From an uncultured Collinsella sp. (GTDB taxonomy: Bacteria; Actinomycetota; Coriobacteriia; Coriobacteriales; Coriobacteriaceae): DNA of 64,000 bases. Shown piece after piece: positions 26,095-34,779 of the stretch (positions are counted from its first letter, which is position 1; every line of letters begins with the position of its first letter). The notes beneath the pieces are model-generated. The model searched no databases. It was not told where the DNA came from and saw only the letters and a program-made list of their open reading frames with translations. The stretch is taken from positions 17,078 through 81,077 of the forward strand of contig CAAEEX010000097.1 in assembly GCA_900755005.1 (NCBI GenBank), read 5' to 3'. A program made the position numbers and the translations under genes.

Positions 26095-26142
26095 GGTAAA
26101 CGTGGTAAATATGGCGGTAAACGGTAGGTAAAGTTGGTTACC
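26095..26142 (-). promoter_or_regulatory. Array of TTTACC boxes upstream of ppdK
   Basis: Reading in ppdK sense, TTTACC occurs at 26132-26127, 26121-26116, 26109-26104 and 26100-26095, and GGTAACC at 26142-26136. Start-to-start intervals are 9-12 bases, about one helical turn each. The 12 bases TACCGTTTACCG at 26126-26115 also occur upstream of adhE. A -10-like TATAGT lies at 26053-26048 with no good -35, so the array is placed where an activator would bind. The rest of 25973-26269 holds a CCCGC/GCGGG hairpin and AT-rich DNA. Confidence 0.45.
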
Positions 26143-26269
26143 TTATGAAGGTACCAATGCAAGATGCTTGCAGGTCAAATGCTAGTTTATTGCTAAATCG
26201 CTTTACCAATATCGTGCATTATTTTTAGGTAGTCTTTTAGAGACGGGCATTTTTAGCTACCCCAATAAG

Positions 26270-27145
26270 CTAGCTTTGCTGGGCTCGGCGGGCGGCGCGG
26301 CGGGCACGGGCATCTTGGATTTCCTCCAAGTGGCTAATGATCTCGGCAGCGCTTTCCTCGATGGCCTTGCCATCGGTACGCACCACAAAGCAGCCTAGGC
26401 GCTTCATGAGGGCACGGGCTTCCTCAAGCTCGCTGCGCACACTCTCGGGCTCGGCATAGGAGCCGGCAACGGCACGGGCGTAGTCATCGCCCAAGCGGCT
26501 ATCGCGAATTTCGGAAATCACATCGACGGTCGAGATCAGACCAAACAACCGCATCGGGTCAACCTCGTAAATCGACTTCGGCGGCTCCATGCCATGCGCC
26601 AGTGGGACATTGGCGACCTTGTAGCCCTGATAGGCTAAATACATCGACAGCGGCGTCTTGGATGTACGCGACACACCCAGCAGCACGATATCGGCACCCG
26701 ACAGATCGTCGCAACCGCGCCCGTCATCGTGCTCAACGAAATACTCCATGGCCTCGATACGATGGAAATAGCGGTCATCGGTCTTGTGAATCACGCCCGC
26801 AACGCACTTGGGCGGCACACCGATGAGCGACGACAGCACGGCAAGCGTCGGGCCGATCAGGTCGACCGAACGGATATGCAGCATACCCAGGTAATCGAGC
26901 ACGCGGGCGCGAAGCGCCGGATCGACAATGGTATGGAACACGGCGACATCGCGATGGTCGGCATCGACGCGCGGCCCCACAAATGACTTGACCTGCTCCA
27001 CGGAGGTCACCTTGGGCAGGCGCAAAACGCGAAAAGCCCCTTCATCAAATTGCCCGGACGCCGCAAGCACCACCTCACAAGCGGTATCGCCGAGCGAGTC
27101 GGAGATAACGATAACGGTGGGACGAGCGGTGACCGGGCAATCCAT
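26270..27145 (-). CDS. ppsR: PPDK regulatory protein (pyruvate phosphate dikinase kinase/phosphorylase)
   Basis: DUF299-family bifunctional enzyme. It inactivates PPDK by ADP-dependent phosphorylation of the active-site threonine and reactivates it by Pi-dependent phosphorolysis. Evidence: N-terminal VIVISDSLGDTACEVV, HTIVDPALR, the P-loop-like GVSRTSKTPLSMYLAYQGYKVANVPL, and ISEIRDSRLG. 291 residues with an Arg/Ala-rich tail. ATG 27145 follows AAAAGGAG. It is 35 bases after glyS and next to its substrate gene ppdK, which favours PPDK over PEP synthase as target. Confidence 0.94.
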   Translation of the reverse strand: MDCPVTARPTVIVISDSLGDTACEVVLAASGQFDEGAFRVLRLPKVTSVEQVKSFVGPRVDADHRDVAVFHTIVDPALRARVLDYLGMLHIRSVDLIGPTLAVLSSLIGVPPKCVAGVIHKTDDRYFHRIEAMEYFVEHDDGRGCDDLSGADIVLLGVSRTSKTPLSMYLAYQGYKVANVPLAHGMEPPKSIYEVDPMRLFGLISTVDVISEIRDSRLGDDYARAVAGSYAEPESVRSELEEARALMKRLGCFVVRTDGKAIEESAAEIISHLEEIQDARARRAARRAQQS

Positions 27146-27179
27146 GCGGGGCTCCTTTTGCGCCTATGCACAGGCTGGC

Positions 27180-29276
27180 TTACTTTTTGCGGGCAAGCTC
27201 ACCGATGTTGGCAATGCCGGAGAAAACGGCCTCGAAGCGGTTGAGCAGCTTAAGGCGATTATCGCGAAGCTGCTCGTCCTTGTCCATGACCATGACCTCA
27301 TCGAAGAAACGGTCGATGGGCGCGCGCAGGGCGGCGAGGGCGGCAAATGCGGTCGGGTAGTCCTCGGCAGCAAGGGCGGCATCGACGGCGGTCTGAGCAG
27401 CCTCGGAGGCGTCGGCGAGCGCAAGCTCGACCTCGCCCATCAGGCTGCGGTCATACTCCGCACCCAGCTCGGGCTTGGAGATATGCGCGGCGCGGGCATA
27501 GGCGGTCGCCAGGTTGTCGAACGTCTCAGCGTCGTTCTTGCGGGCCTCGTCGAGGGCGGCGCAGCGGGCGAAGAAGACGGACGGGGCGATGATGTGCACC
27601 GCGGAGACGGCGGCGACGGTATCGGCCGGAATCTTTTCGTCGCGGGCCATGCTCACCAGGCGGCCATGGAAGAAGTCACGAACCTGCTGGGCGACCTCGG
27701 CGGCGTCGAACTCAATGCCCTGCTCACTGTAGAGTTCGAGGGCAAAGTCGATGAGCGACGTGGGGTCGAACGGCAGACGGTCGCGCAGGATGTTGATAAT
27801 GCCGATAGCGGCACGACGCAGCGCGTAGGGGTCAGAGGAGCCGGTCGGGGGCTCGCCGATGGCAAAGATACCGGCGATGGTATCGAGCTTGTCGGCGCAG
27901 GCCACGATGCAGCCAGCGGTGCCCTCGGGCAGCTCGTCACCGGCAAAACGGGGACGATAGTGATCGCGAATAGCATGGGCGACCTCGTCGTTCTCCCCCA
28001 TCGCGGTCGCGTAATAACCGCCCATCACGCCCTGCTGGCTCGTGAACTCGACGACGGCGTTGGACACCAGGTCTGCCTTGCACAGGTGTGCGGCGCGAGC
28101 AGCGTCGGCGGCAAGATGGGCGCCCAGGTGAGCCTCGCGGGCGATAGCGAGCGCGAGCTGCTCGATGCGCTCGGACTTGGCGAGCACGCTACCGAGCTTC
28201 TCCTGGAAGGCAACCTTGGACAGACGCTCACGGAACTCGTCGAGGGAGATCTTCAGGTCCTCCTCGTAGAAGAACTTAGCGTCGTCCAGACGGGCGCGCA
28301 CGACGCGCTCGTTACCGTCGATCACTCGCTCGGCGTTCTCGGGCTTGCTGTTGGAGACGACCACGAACTCACGCGTCAGCTTGCCCTCGCCGTCATAGAT
28401 CGGGAAGTAGCGCTGGTTGGTGAGCATGGACTCGCAGATAATCTCGTGCGGGACCTTGAGGAACTCCTCGTCGAAAGTACCGACGAGCACCGTCGGCCAC
28501 TCGCAGAGGTTAATGACCTCCTCAAAGACCTTCTTGGGCGTATCGACATGGCAGCCGGGGCGAGCGGCCTCGACCTCGGAGATACCGGCAAGGATGGCCT
28601 CGCGACGGCGCTCGGCAGAAAGCACGCCGGCGTCCTCGAGTACCTGCTCGTAGGCGGCGGGGCTGGCGACAACGTGGTCACCGGGGCCGAGCACGCGATG
28701 GCCGCGCGTGGTGTTGCCGCTCGTCACGTCGGCAAATGACACAGGCACAACATCCTCGCCCAGAAGGCAGCAAATCCAGCGGACCGGGCGCACGAAGGTG
28801 GCGTGCTCGTGGCCCCAGCGCTGGGAGCGGTAGTTGGGCCACTGCAGGCCGGCAATGGTCTTCTCGCACAGGGCCGTCAGGATCGGGGTTGCCGGTGCGG
28901 AGGGAATGTTCTTCTCGGCAAAGACATACTCGCGACCGTCGGTATCCTCACGACGGACCAGGTCCTCGGCAGCCACACCGCACTTGCGGGCGAAGCCCTG
29001 GGCGGCCTTGGTGGCGTTACCGTCAGCGTCGAAGGCGATGTTTGCCGCGGGGCCACGCTTGACCTCGTGAACCTCATCGGTCGCGGTGGCGACGTCGGCA
29101 ACGAGCGCAGCCAGGCGACGCGGGCTCGAGATCACGCGGACCTCGCCATGGGCCAGACCGGCCTCATCGAGGCCCTTGGCGATCATGGTACCAAGCTGCT
29201 TGACGGCATTATTCAGCGGTGCAGAGGGCATTTCCTCCGTACCGATCTCAAACAGGAAATCCTTAGCGTCTGCCAT
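27180..29276 (-). CDS. glyS: Glycine--tRNA ligase, beta subunit
   Basis: Beta chain of the heterotetrameric bacterial GlyRS; carries tRNA recognition and the C-terminal anticodon-binding domain. The N-terminus DFLFEIGTEEMPSAPLNNAV and the blocks SQRWGHEHATFVRPVRWI, NQRYFPIYDGEGKL, DALKxF-like DARFFYEEDL variant DAKFFYEEDLK and DPYALRRAAIGIINIL are diagnostic. 698 residues, complete. ATG 29276 lies three bases after the glyQ stop, with GAGGTGG upstream. There is no T-box-like leader in front of the pair. Confidence 0.97.
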   Translation of the reverse strand: MADAKDFLFEIGTEEMPSAPLNNAVKQLGTMIAKGLDEAGLAHGEVRVISSPRRLAALVADVATATDEVHEVKRGPAANIAFDADGNATKAAQGFARKCGVAAEDLVRREDTDGREYVFAEKNIPSAPATPILTALCEKTIAGLQWPNYRSQRWGHEHATFVRPVRWICCLLGEDVVPVSFADVTSGNTTRGHRVLGPGDHVVASPAAYEQVLEDAGVLSAERRREAILAGISEVEAARPGCHVDTPKKVFEEVINLCEWPTVLVGTFDEEFLKVPHEIICESMLTNQRYFPIYDGEGKLTREFVVVSNSKPENAERVIDGNERVVRARLDDAKFFYEEDLKISLDEFRERLSKVAFQEKLGSVLAKSERIEQLALAIAREAHLGAHLAADAARAAHLCKADLVSNAVVEFTSQQGVMGGYYATAMGENDEVAHAIRDHYRPRFAGDELPEGTAGCIVACADKLDTIAGIFAIGEPPTGSSDPYALRRAAIGIINILRDRLPFDPTSLIDFALELYSEQGIEFDAAEVAQQVRDFFHGRLVSMARDEKIPADTVAAVSAVHIIAPSVFFARCAALDEARKNDAETFDNLATAYARAAHISKPELGAEYDRSLMGEVELALADASEAAQTAVDAALAAEDYPTAFAALAALRAPIDRFFDEVMVMDKDEQLRDNRLKLLNRFEAVFSGIANIGELARKK

Positions 29277-29279
29277 GGC

Positions 29280-30191
29280 TTACGCCACCTCGCCTTCCTG
29301 GTCGGCATTCTCGTTGACTCCGGCGACCTCGGCCATGTAGGCCTCGCAGCACGCCTTGGCGACGGCGCGGACGCGCAGGATGTAGTTGGCACGCTCGACC
29401 GCGGACAGGGCGCCGCGGGCATCGAGCAGGTTAAAGGCGTGACTGCACTTCATGACGCAGTCGTAGGCCGGCAACGGCAGCTTGCGCTCCAGGCAGGAAT
29501 GGCACTCGGCCTCGTAGTCTTCAAACTTCTGACGCATCATCTCGACGTTGGCGACCTCAAAGTTATAGGCACTGAACTCGCGCTCGTTCTCGAGGAACAC
29601 GTCGCCGTAGGTCATGGGCGTGCCGTCGGGCAGATAGCTCCACACCAGATCGTAGACCGAGTTGACGCCCTGAGCGTACATGGCGATACGCTCCAGGCCA
29701 TAGGTGATCTCGACGGGCACGGGGTCGACCTCGATACCGCCCACCTGCTGGAAGTACGTGAACTGCGTGACCTCCATGCCGTTGAGCCAGACCTCCCAGC
29801 CAAGGCCCCAGGCGCCCAGCGTCGGGCTCTCCCAGTCGTCCTCGACAAAACGGACGTCATGGTCGTTGGGGTCCAGGCCAATGGCAGCAAGAGACCCCAG
29901 GTAAAGCTCCTGAGCATTAACCGGAGAGGGCTTAATGAGCACCTGGAACTGATAGTAGTGCTGCATGCGGTTAGGGTTCTCGCCGTAGCGGCCGTCGGCG
30001 GGACGGCGGCAGGGCTGCGCATAGCAGGTGCGCCATTCGGCGGGACCGAGCGAGCGCAGCGTGGTCGCGGTATGGAAGGTACCGGCACCGACCTCGGAGT
30101 CATAGGGCTGCATAATGACGCAGCCCTGCTCGCCCCAGTACTGCTGGAGGCGCAGGATGATGTCTTGGAAGGAAAGCGATGAAGCGTTCAT
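29280..30191 (-). CDS. glyQ: Glycine--tRNA ligase, alpha subunit
   Basis: Alpha chain with the class II catalytic core that makes glycyl-adenylate. Signature stretches are [57 protein letters not shown] and [20 protein letters not shown]. 303 residues. ATG 30191 is 60 bases after lepB. A -10-like TATAGT occurs in that gap without a clear -35 box, so it is probably transcribed mainly from upstream. Confidence 0.97.
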   Translation of the reverse strand: MNASSLSFQDIILRLQQYWGEQGCVIMQPYDSEVGAGTFHTATTLRSLGPAEWRTCYAQPCRRPADGRYGENPNRMQHYYQFQVLIKPSPVNAQELYLGSLAAIGLDPNDHDVRFVEDDWESPTLGAWGLGWEVWLNGMEVTQFTYFQQVGGIEVDPVPVEITYGLERIAMYAQGVNSVYDLVWSYLPDGTPMTYGDVFLENEREFSAYNFEVANVEMMRQKFEDYEAECHSCLERKLPLPAYDCVMKCSHAFNLLDARGALSAVERANYILRVRAVAKACCEAYMAEVAGVNENADQEGEVA

Positions 30192-30250
30192 GCCTCTAAT
30201 ATCCCCTCGTCGAAACGATTACACGGTTAGGTACTGTACTATAGCGGTTT

Positions 30251-30814
30251 TTAGTCGATAGCGCCGATGCGGTTGAGCGGCCAGTAGCGCACAAGCGCCA
30301 CAGCGATCAAATCAGAGCGATCGACGGGACCAAAGTAGCGCGAGTCGGCAGAGTTTTCGCGGTTGTCGCCCATCACCCACACGCACCCGTCGGGAACGGT
30401 GTAGGGATAACTCACCTGGGCGCCAGGCGCTTGGACCGAAAGCGGCCAGCTCATGCCCGTCGTATAGTCCTCGTCGAGCGCTTGGCCGTCAACGACCACC
30501 TTGCCGTCCTGCAGGTCGACCGTCTGACCGGCCGTGGCGATGACGCGCTTTACCAGCACGTCATGCTCGGACGTGGCATCGGGGTTGTGGAACACCACGA
30601 TATCGCCCTGTTTGACGGGCTGACCGAGCTCGAGGCTCACCTTTTGTGCCAGGATCTGGTCACCAATCTCGATCGTGTCCTCCATGGAGCCGGTGGGCAC
30701 CACAAAGGGCTCGACCACAAAGGTGCGGATCAGGAAGGTGGCCACGAGCGCGATTGCGATGACCGCGATCCACTCAAAGGCGCCCCTCAACGCGGAATGC
30801 TGCGATGGAACCAT
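30251..30814 (-). CDS. lepB: Signal peptidase I
   Basis: Membrane serine protease that removes signal peptides of exported proteins. One N-terminal membrane helix (residues about 14-32) is followed by the Ser box VVPTGSMEDTI with nucleophile Ser43. The catalytic Lys89 is in VLVKRVIATAGQ, and VMGDNRENSADSRYFGPV follows. 187 residues from ATG 30814, with GAGGAG five bases upstream. The in-frame GTG 30820 overlaps that site. The end of trmD lies two bases away, so the genes are coupled. Confidence 0.95.
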   Translation of the reverse strand: MVPSQHSALRGAFEWIAVIAIALVATFLIRTFVVEPFVVPTGSMEDTIEIGDQILAQKVSLELGQPVKQGDIVVFHNPDATSEHDVLVKRVIATAGQTVDLQDGKVVVDGQALDEDYTTGMSWPLSVQAPGAQVSYPYTVPDGCVWVMGDNRENSADSRYFGPVDRSDLIAVALVRYWPLNRIGAID

Positions 30815-30816
30815 TC

Positions 30817-31575
30817 TCACTCCTCGCTCTGCGAATACGAAGCGTCCAGAATCTCCTGCGCGTATGCGCGCTCCTGGGGCGTAAGCCGCGCCGTCTCGAT
30901 CAGGTCGGGACGCCAGCGGCAGGTGCGCTCGATGGCATTCTTACGGCGCCAGGCATCGACCTTGGCGTGATCACCGCTCACGAGCACTGGAGGCACGCCC
31001 TCGCCGTTGAACTCGGCAGGACGGGTGTACTGCGCGTACTCGAGCAGACCACCGTCCTCGGCAGTCGAGAATGACTCGTCCACGTTGCTCATCTCGTCAC
31101 CAAGGGCGCCGGGAATCAGGCGTACGACGGCATCGGCAACGACCATAGCGGGAAGCTCGCCGCCCGTGAGCACGTAATCGCCGATCGACAGGCGCTCGTC
31201 GGCATACGCATAGGCACGCTCGTCGACACCCTCGTAACGGCTGCACACAAACAGCAAGCGCTCGCTTTTGAGCAGGCGCTCGGCCACATGCTGTGTAAAG
31301 GGCTCGCCACAGGGGGTAAAAAACACCACGGTGGGCTTAGGACCCTCGGAGCTAATAGCCTCAATGGCCTCGGCAATAGGCTCGACCTTCATGAGCATGC
31401 CCTGCCCGCCGCCGTACGGCTCGTCATCGACGGTACGATGGCGGTCGTGCGTCCAGTCGCGCAGGTTATACGCCTTAAAATCAAAAAGGCCGGCCTTGCG
31501 GGCGCGGCCCAAAATCGATGTGGACATGACGGGCTCAAACATCTCGGGAAAGACCGAAAGGGTCTCAATCAGCAT
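30817..31575 (-). CDS. trmD: tRNA (guanine-37-N1)-methyltransferase
   Basis: SPOUT methyltransferase that makes m1G37 and prevents frameshifting. Motifs: LSVFPEMFEPVMSTSILGRA, LRDWTHDRHRTVDDEPYGGG, the SAM-knot segment VCSRYEGVDERA and LSIGDYVLTGGELPAMVV, then YTRPAEFNGEGVPPVLVSGD. 252 residues, ATG 31575 behind AGGGAGG. It lies in the conserved rpsP-khpA-rimM-trmD order. Confidence 0.97.
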   Translation of the reverse strand: MLIETLSVFPEMFEPVMSTSILGRARKAGLFDFKAYNLRDWTHDRHRTVDDEPYGGGQGMLMKVEPIAEAIEAISSEGPKPTVVFFTPCGEPFTQHVAERLLKSERLLFVCSRYEGVDERAYAYADERLSIGDYVLTGGELPAMVVADAVVRLIPGALGDEMSNVDESFSTAEDGGLLEYAQYTRPAEFNGEGVPPVLVSGDHAKVDAWRRKNAIERTCRWRPDLIETARLTPQERAYAQEILDASYSQSEE

Positions 31576-31585
31576 GTTGTCCTCC

Positions 31586-32107
31586 CTACTTGTCCATATC
31601 GATCAGGCCGTCCATAACGTGGACGGAAATTGTTCCAGTGTCGGGAAGATCGAGCACAACCTGCTCAATCACGGGAATCAGTACCTCGCCGTACCGATCA
31701 CCCTCGACAACCCAAACATCGTTAGCGGGCGTCGACATGATCTCGACGATCGTGCCGAGCGAACCGAAGCGCTCATCGACCACCTCGCGACCCATCAGGT
31801 CGGTATAGGCAGCGTCGAGCGAATCGAGCTCAAAGTCGTCACGATTTGCCAGCACGTAGCATCCCGTGATGCCCTCGGCGGCCGTTAAGTCGTCAATGCC
31901 CTCAAACGAGACCAGATCGCCATCGCCCGTATCGGTGACGGACACGACCGTGCAAAAACGGTCGCGCTTGAGCGCCGGCGGCGTCAGGGCGACGCGCATA
32001 CCCGGCTCTAATACAGAAGGAAGCCCCCGCAGCGGCTGCGCGAGGACCTCCCCCTTCCTTCCGTGCGGCTTGACCACACGGGCGATGTTTTTGTACTGGG
32101 ACCTCAA
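31586..32107 (-). CDS. rimM: Ribosome maturation factor RimM
   Basis: Assembly factor for the 30S head, binding S19. The N-terminal domain starts KNIARVVKPHGRKGEVLAQP. The PRC-barrel C-terminus has LMGREVVDERFGSLGTIVEI and DVWVVEGDRYGEVLIPVIEQVV. 173 residues. The likely start is TTG 32107, four bases past the khpA stop, with only a weak AGGA before it, so translational coupling is probable. Confidence 0.94.
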   Translation of the reverse strand: MRSQYKNIARVVKPHGRKGEVLAQPLRGLPSVLEPGMRVALTPPALKRDRFCTVVSVTDTGDGDLVSFEGIDDLTAAEGITGCYVLANRDDFELDSLDAAYTDLMGREVVDERFGSLGTIVEIMSTPANDVWVVEGDRYGEVLIPVIEQVVLDLPDTGTISVHVMDGLIDMDK

Positions 32108-32111
32108 GGTC

Positions 32112-32396
32112 CTAGCCCAGAACCTCTACCTCGACAGCAGTGTCGAGGCGAGCGGCCAGTGCACGGGCGAGCGTGCGAATGGCCTTGATGGTACGGCCAC
32201 GACGGCCGATGACCTTAGCGACGTCATCCTCGGCGACAGAAACCTCAATCGTAGAAGCGTCGTCACCATCGATGACCTCAAGGCTCACGGAATCCGGGTC
32301 GTCGACGATCTGAACAACGAGATATTCGACGAGATCGGCGATGCGATCTGAGAGCATTGCCTCACCCTCGAGCTGTGCAGCGTCAACCTCAGGCAC
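32112..32396 (-). CDS. khpA: KH-domain RNA-binding protein KhpA
   Basis: Small cytoplasmic RNA-binding protein that pairs with KhpB in Gram-positives and affects cell division and sRNA regulation. The single KH domain contains the loop AKVIGRRGRTIKAIRTL, following a helical N-terminus (LSDRIADLVEYLVVQIVDD). 94 residues from GTG 32396, which has GAGGAG six bases upstream. ATG 32357 inside would give a shorter form that matches many family members, but it has no site. Confidence 0.93.
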   Translation of the reverse strand: MPEVDAAQLEGEAMLSDRIADLVEYLVVQIVDDPDSVSLEVIDGDDASTIEVSVAEDDVAKVIGRRGRTIKAIRTLARALAARLDTAVEVEVLG

Positions 32397-32399
32397 GAT

Positions 32400-32741
32400 T
32401 TACTCCTCGGCGCCCTCAGCGGCCTCAGCGGCAGCCTTAGCGGCCTCGGCCTCTTTGGCGAGCTGCTTCTTGGACTTCTTGACGACGGTCTCGGTCTTCT
32501 CGCCCTCGTTGGCGGCCTTGACCAGAGCGGCGACGGCGTCGGTGAGCTGAGCGCCCTTGGACTGCCAGTCGGCGATCTTCTCGAGGTCGAGGTTGATGGT
32601 CTTGGGGGCGGTCATCGGGTTGTAGCGGCCAACCTCCTCGATGATACGACCGTCACGCGGGGCGCGGGAATCGGCGACGACGACACGGTAGTACGGACGC
32701 TTCTTAGCGCCGTGACGAGCAAGGCGAATCTTGACTGCCAA
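32400..32741 (-). CDS. rpsP: 30S ribosomal protein S16
   Basis: Small-subunit assembly protein. The family start [20 protein letters not shown] and the blocks [19 protein letters not shown] and [13 protein letters not shown] are clear. A Lys/Ala/Glu-rich tail of about 30 residues follows. The start is TTG 32741, six bases after GGAGGAG; the longer frame to 32777 adds sequence foreign to S16. 113 residues. First gene of the rpsP-khpA-rimM-trmD-lepB-glyQS-ppsR run. Confidence 0.96.
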   Translation of the reverse strand: MAVKIRLARHGAKKRPYYRVVVADSRAPRDGRIIEEVGRYNPMTAPKTINLDLEKIADWQSKGAQLTDAVAALVKAANEGEKTETVVKKSKKQLAKEAEAAKAAAEAAEGAEE

Positions 32742-32797
32742 AGGAAACTCCTCCAACCAAGCAGCTTTAGGCTGCAACTACAAACAAACAGTTGAAC

Positions 32798-32826
32798 ATA
32801 ATACGCCATCGACGCGGGCAGGTGAA
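32798..32826 (-). promoter_or_regulatory. Promoter of the rpsP operon
   Basis: TTCACC (32826-32821), 17-base spacer, TATTAT (32803-32798). A second candidate further upstream is TTGCAA, 16 bases, TAAGAT around 32875-32900. The gap 32742-32981 also holds the dinB start region on the other strand. Confidence 0.5.
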
Positions 32827-32981
32827 GTCCGTGAGACCAACTTCTTCGGTGTAGTCGAAGGCAAATCCATATCTTAGACAAGAATTCGGGATTTGCAAGC
32901 ACATACACGCACCCCACATGAGCTGCGCGGTATACTCATGACATGGAAAGACGCGAACATACATACGGTTATGAGGATGCC

Positions 32982-34196
32982 ATGGGTGTCACGCCGCCTC
33001 CCTGGACGGGTCCGGCGGTGGGCCTCATGGACCTCGATGCGTTTTTTGCGAGCGTGGAGATGCTCGATCATCCCGAATGGCGCGGAAAGCCGCTCATCGT
33101 GGGCGGAGACGCCGATTCGCGTGGCGTCGTGTCCACGTGTTCGTATGAGGCGCGTCGCTTTGGCGTGCACTCTGCCATGGCCTCGGCCGAAGCGCGGCGC
33201 TTGTGCCCGCAAGCCATTTGGACGCACGGGCACTTTGATCGCTACCGCGAGGTGAGCGCGCGGGTCATGGCGATTCTCGCCGACGAGACCCCGCGCGTTG
33301 AGCGCGTATCCATCGACGAAGCCTTTATCGATATCACACCGGGTCGCTTTGCGCCCGAGGACCCGCTGCTGGTTGCACGGCGTATAAGCGACCGCGTGGC
33401 AGCGCTGGGAGTGACGTGCTCCATTGGCGTGGGCTGCAACAAGACGGTCGCAAAGATCGCAAGCGAGCGAGATAAGCCGTTTGGGCTGACCATCGTGCGC
33501 CCCGGAACCGAGCAGCGCTTTTTGGCCGCGCTGCCGGTATCTGCCATGAGCGGCATCGGGCGCTCGGCCGAGGAGCGACTGCGCCGTATGCGCATCTACA
33601 CGCTCGGCGAGCTGTCACGCGCGCCGGAATCCACCTTGGCCTCTATTTTTGGCGTCAACGGCGAACGTATGCGTCAGCGTGCGCTGGGACTTGAAATCTC
33701 CGAAGTCACGAGTCTCGATGAAGAGCGTGTGGTCAAGTCGGTAAGCAATGAGCGCACCTTTGCGAAAGATTTGACTGAGCGCGGGGACATCGAAGCGGCG
33801 ATTGCGCTGTTGGGCGAGTCAGTGGGACGCCGCCTGCGCCGTCAGGGACTGACGGGCGCCACGGTGACGCTCAAGCTCAAGTATTCGTATGGAAGCGGTC
33901 GCTCGGCACAGCGCCGGCTGCCTCATCCGACCGACGATGAGAACATCTTCGTGGCGGTTGCGCTCGAACTGCTCGACAACATCTGGCAGGAAGGCATGCA
34001 TGTGCGTCTGGCGGGTATCGGCATGAGCGACTTTGACCATCAGGGCGGCATCCAGACCGACCTGTTCTGCGAAGTCGACGACCGCGGAGCCCAGTCGAGC
34101 GACCGTCGCGACCTCTCAGTCGCCATCGACGCCGTCCGAGACAAGTTCGGCGACACCGCCCTATCCTTCGGCCGCCAATCCCGCTTCAATGATTAA
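32982..34196 (+). CDS. dinB: DNA polymerase IV (Y family)
   Basis: Error-prone translesion polymerase. Catalytic-site blocks: VGLMDLDAFFASVE (first metal Asp), STCSYEARRFGVHSAMASAEA and the second acidic pair in RVERVSIDEAFIDI. SIGVGCNKTVAKIASERDKP, the helix-hairpin-helix MSGIGRSAEERLRRM and a little-finger domain follow. There is no obvious C-terminal clamp-binding consensus. ATG 32982 has GAGG five bases upstream. An in-frame ATG at 32943 adds 13 residues but has no site and lies about where transcription from TATACT (32931-32936) should begin. I see no clear LexA box. 404 residues. Confidence 0.94.
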   Translation: MGVTPPPWTGPAVGLMDLDAFFASVEMLDHPEWRGKPLIVGGDADSRGVVSTCSYEARRFGVHSAMASAEARRLCPQAIWTHGHFDRYREVSARVMAILADETPRVERVSIDEAFIDITPGRFAPEDPLLVARRISDRVAALGVTCSIGVGCNKTVAKIASERDKPFGLTIVRPGTEQRFLAALPVSAMSGIGRSAEERLRRMRIYTLGELSRAPESTLASIFGVNGERMRQRALGLEISEVTSLDEERVVKSVSNERTFAKDLTERGDIEAAIALLGESVGRRLRRQGLTGATVTLKLKYSYGSGRSAQRRLPHPTDDENIFVAVALELLDNIWQEGMHVRLAGIGMSDFDHQGGIQTDLFCEVDDRGAQSSDRRDLSVAIDAVRDKFGDTALSFGRQSRFND

Positions 34197-34217
34197 CCGC
34201 CTTTGGGCAAAAAGAAA

Positions 34218-34251
34218 GCCGGGCAGGTGCGGAAAACCGCAACTGCCCGGC
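34218..34251 (-). terminator. Terminator after rsfS (shared with the dinB end)
   Basis: Stem GCCGGGCAGTTGCGG / CCGCACCTGCCCGGC with a TTTT loop. On the minus strand it is followed by TTTCTTTTTG. Convergent genes meet here; the T-run favours minus-strand termination. Confidence 0.8.
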
Positions 34252-34295
34252 GAAATGCGCGAGGCTAGCTAAAAAGCCCCGTATCAAATGAGCTA

Positions 34296-34751
34296 CTAGA
34301 GAAGATTGAGGGGGAGCTGGGGGGCGTCACCCCAGAGCTTTTCTAGGCGGTAGAAGTCGCGGGCTTCGGGAGTGAAGACGTGGACGACGACCGAGCCGTA
34401 GTCCATGAGCATCCAGGTCTTCTGCTCGCGGCCCTCGATGGAGAACGGATGCTCGCCGCAAGCCGCGGCGACCTTCTCCTCGATCTCGTCGACGATAGAA
34501 TCGACCTGGCGGTTGTTGGTACCGGTGGCAAGCACAAAGTAGTCGCACACGTCGGAAAGCTCGGTCAGGTCGAGCACCTGCACGTCCTCGCCCTTCTTGT
34601 CGTAGGCGGCCTGCGCGGCGGCGCGGGCGACATCCTCGGCGGCGACACCGCTCGCGGACAGCGAGGCGGCGGTGCGGTCGGACGTGGCAACGAAACTCTT
34701 GTGCTCCACACCTTCAAGAATCTGCTCGTCAGTCATGGTCTCGTCGGCCAT
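34296..34751 (-). CDS. rsfS: Ribosomal silencing factor RsfS
   Basis: Binds L14 and blocks subunit joining under nutrient limitation. DUF143 core: VLDLTELSDVCDYFVLATGT, NNRQVDSIVDEIEEKV, EGREQKTWMLMDYGSVVVHVF and FYRLEKLWGDAP. About 50 residues of low-complexity Ala-rich sequence precede the core. ATG 34751 has GAGGT upstream; 151 residues. Last gene of the obgE-nadD-yqeK-rsfS operon. Confidence 0.95.
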   Translation of the reverse strand: MADETMTDEQILEGVEHKSFVATSDRTAASLSASGVAAEDVARAAAQAAYDKKGEDVQVLDLTELSDVCDYFVLATGTNNRQVDSIVDEIEEKVAAACGEHPFSIEGREQKTWMLMDYGSVVVHVFTPEARDFYRLEKLWGDAPQLPLNLL

Positions 34752-34779
34752 GGAATACCTCTTTCTAGACACACCCGAG

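Noticed and set aside
26095..26142. CRISPR-like array
   Set aside because: The repeat unit is only six bases at 9-12 base intervals, far too short for repeat-spacer structure; it fits a transcription-factor site cluster.
26928..28739. 603-codon plus-strand frame opposite glyS and ppsR
   Set aside because: Antisense shadow of conserved genes, low-complexity composition, no ribosome site or family motif.
30192..30250. Glycine T-box or riboswitch before glyQ
   Set aside because: The gap is only 59 bases, with no stem I, no T-box consensus and no terminator.
32943..32975. SOS (LexA) box near dinB
   Set aside because: GCGAACATACATACGGTT has one half of a CGAAC-type site but the other half does not match with the required four-base spacing.
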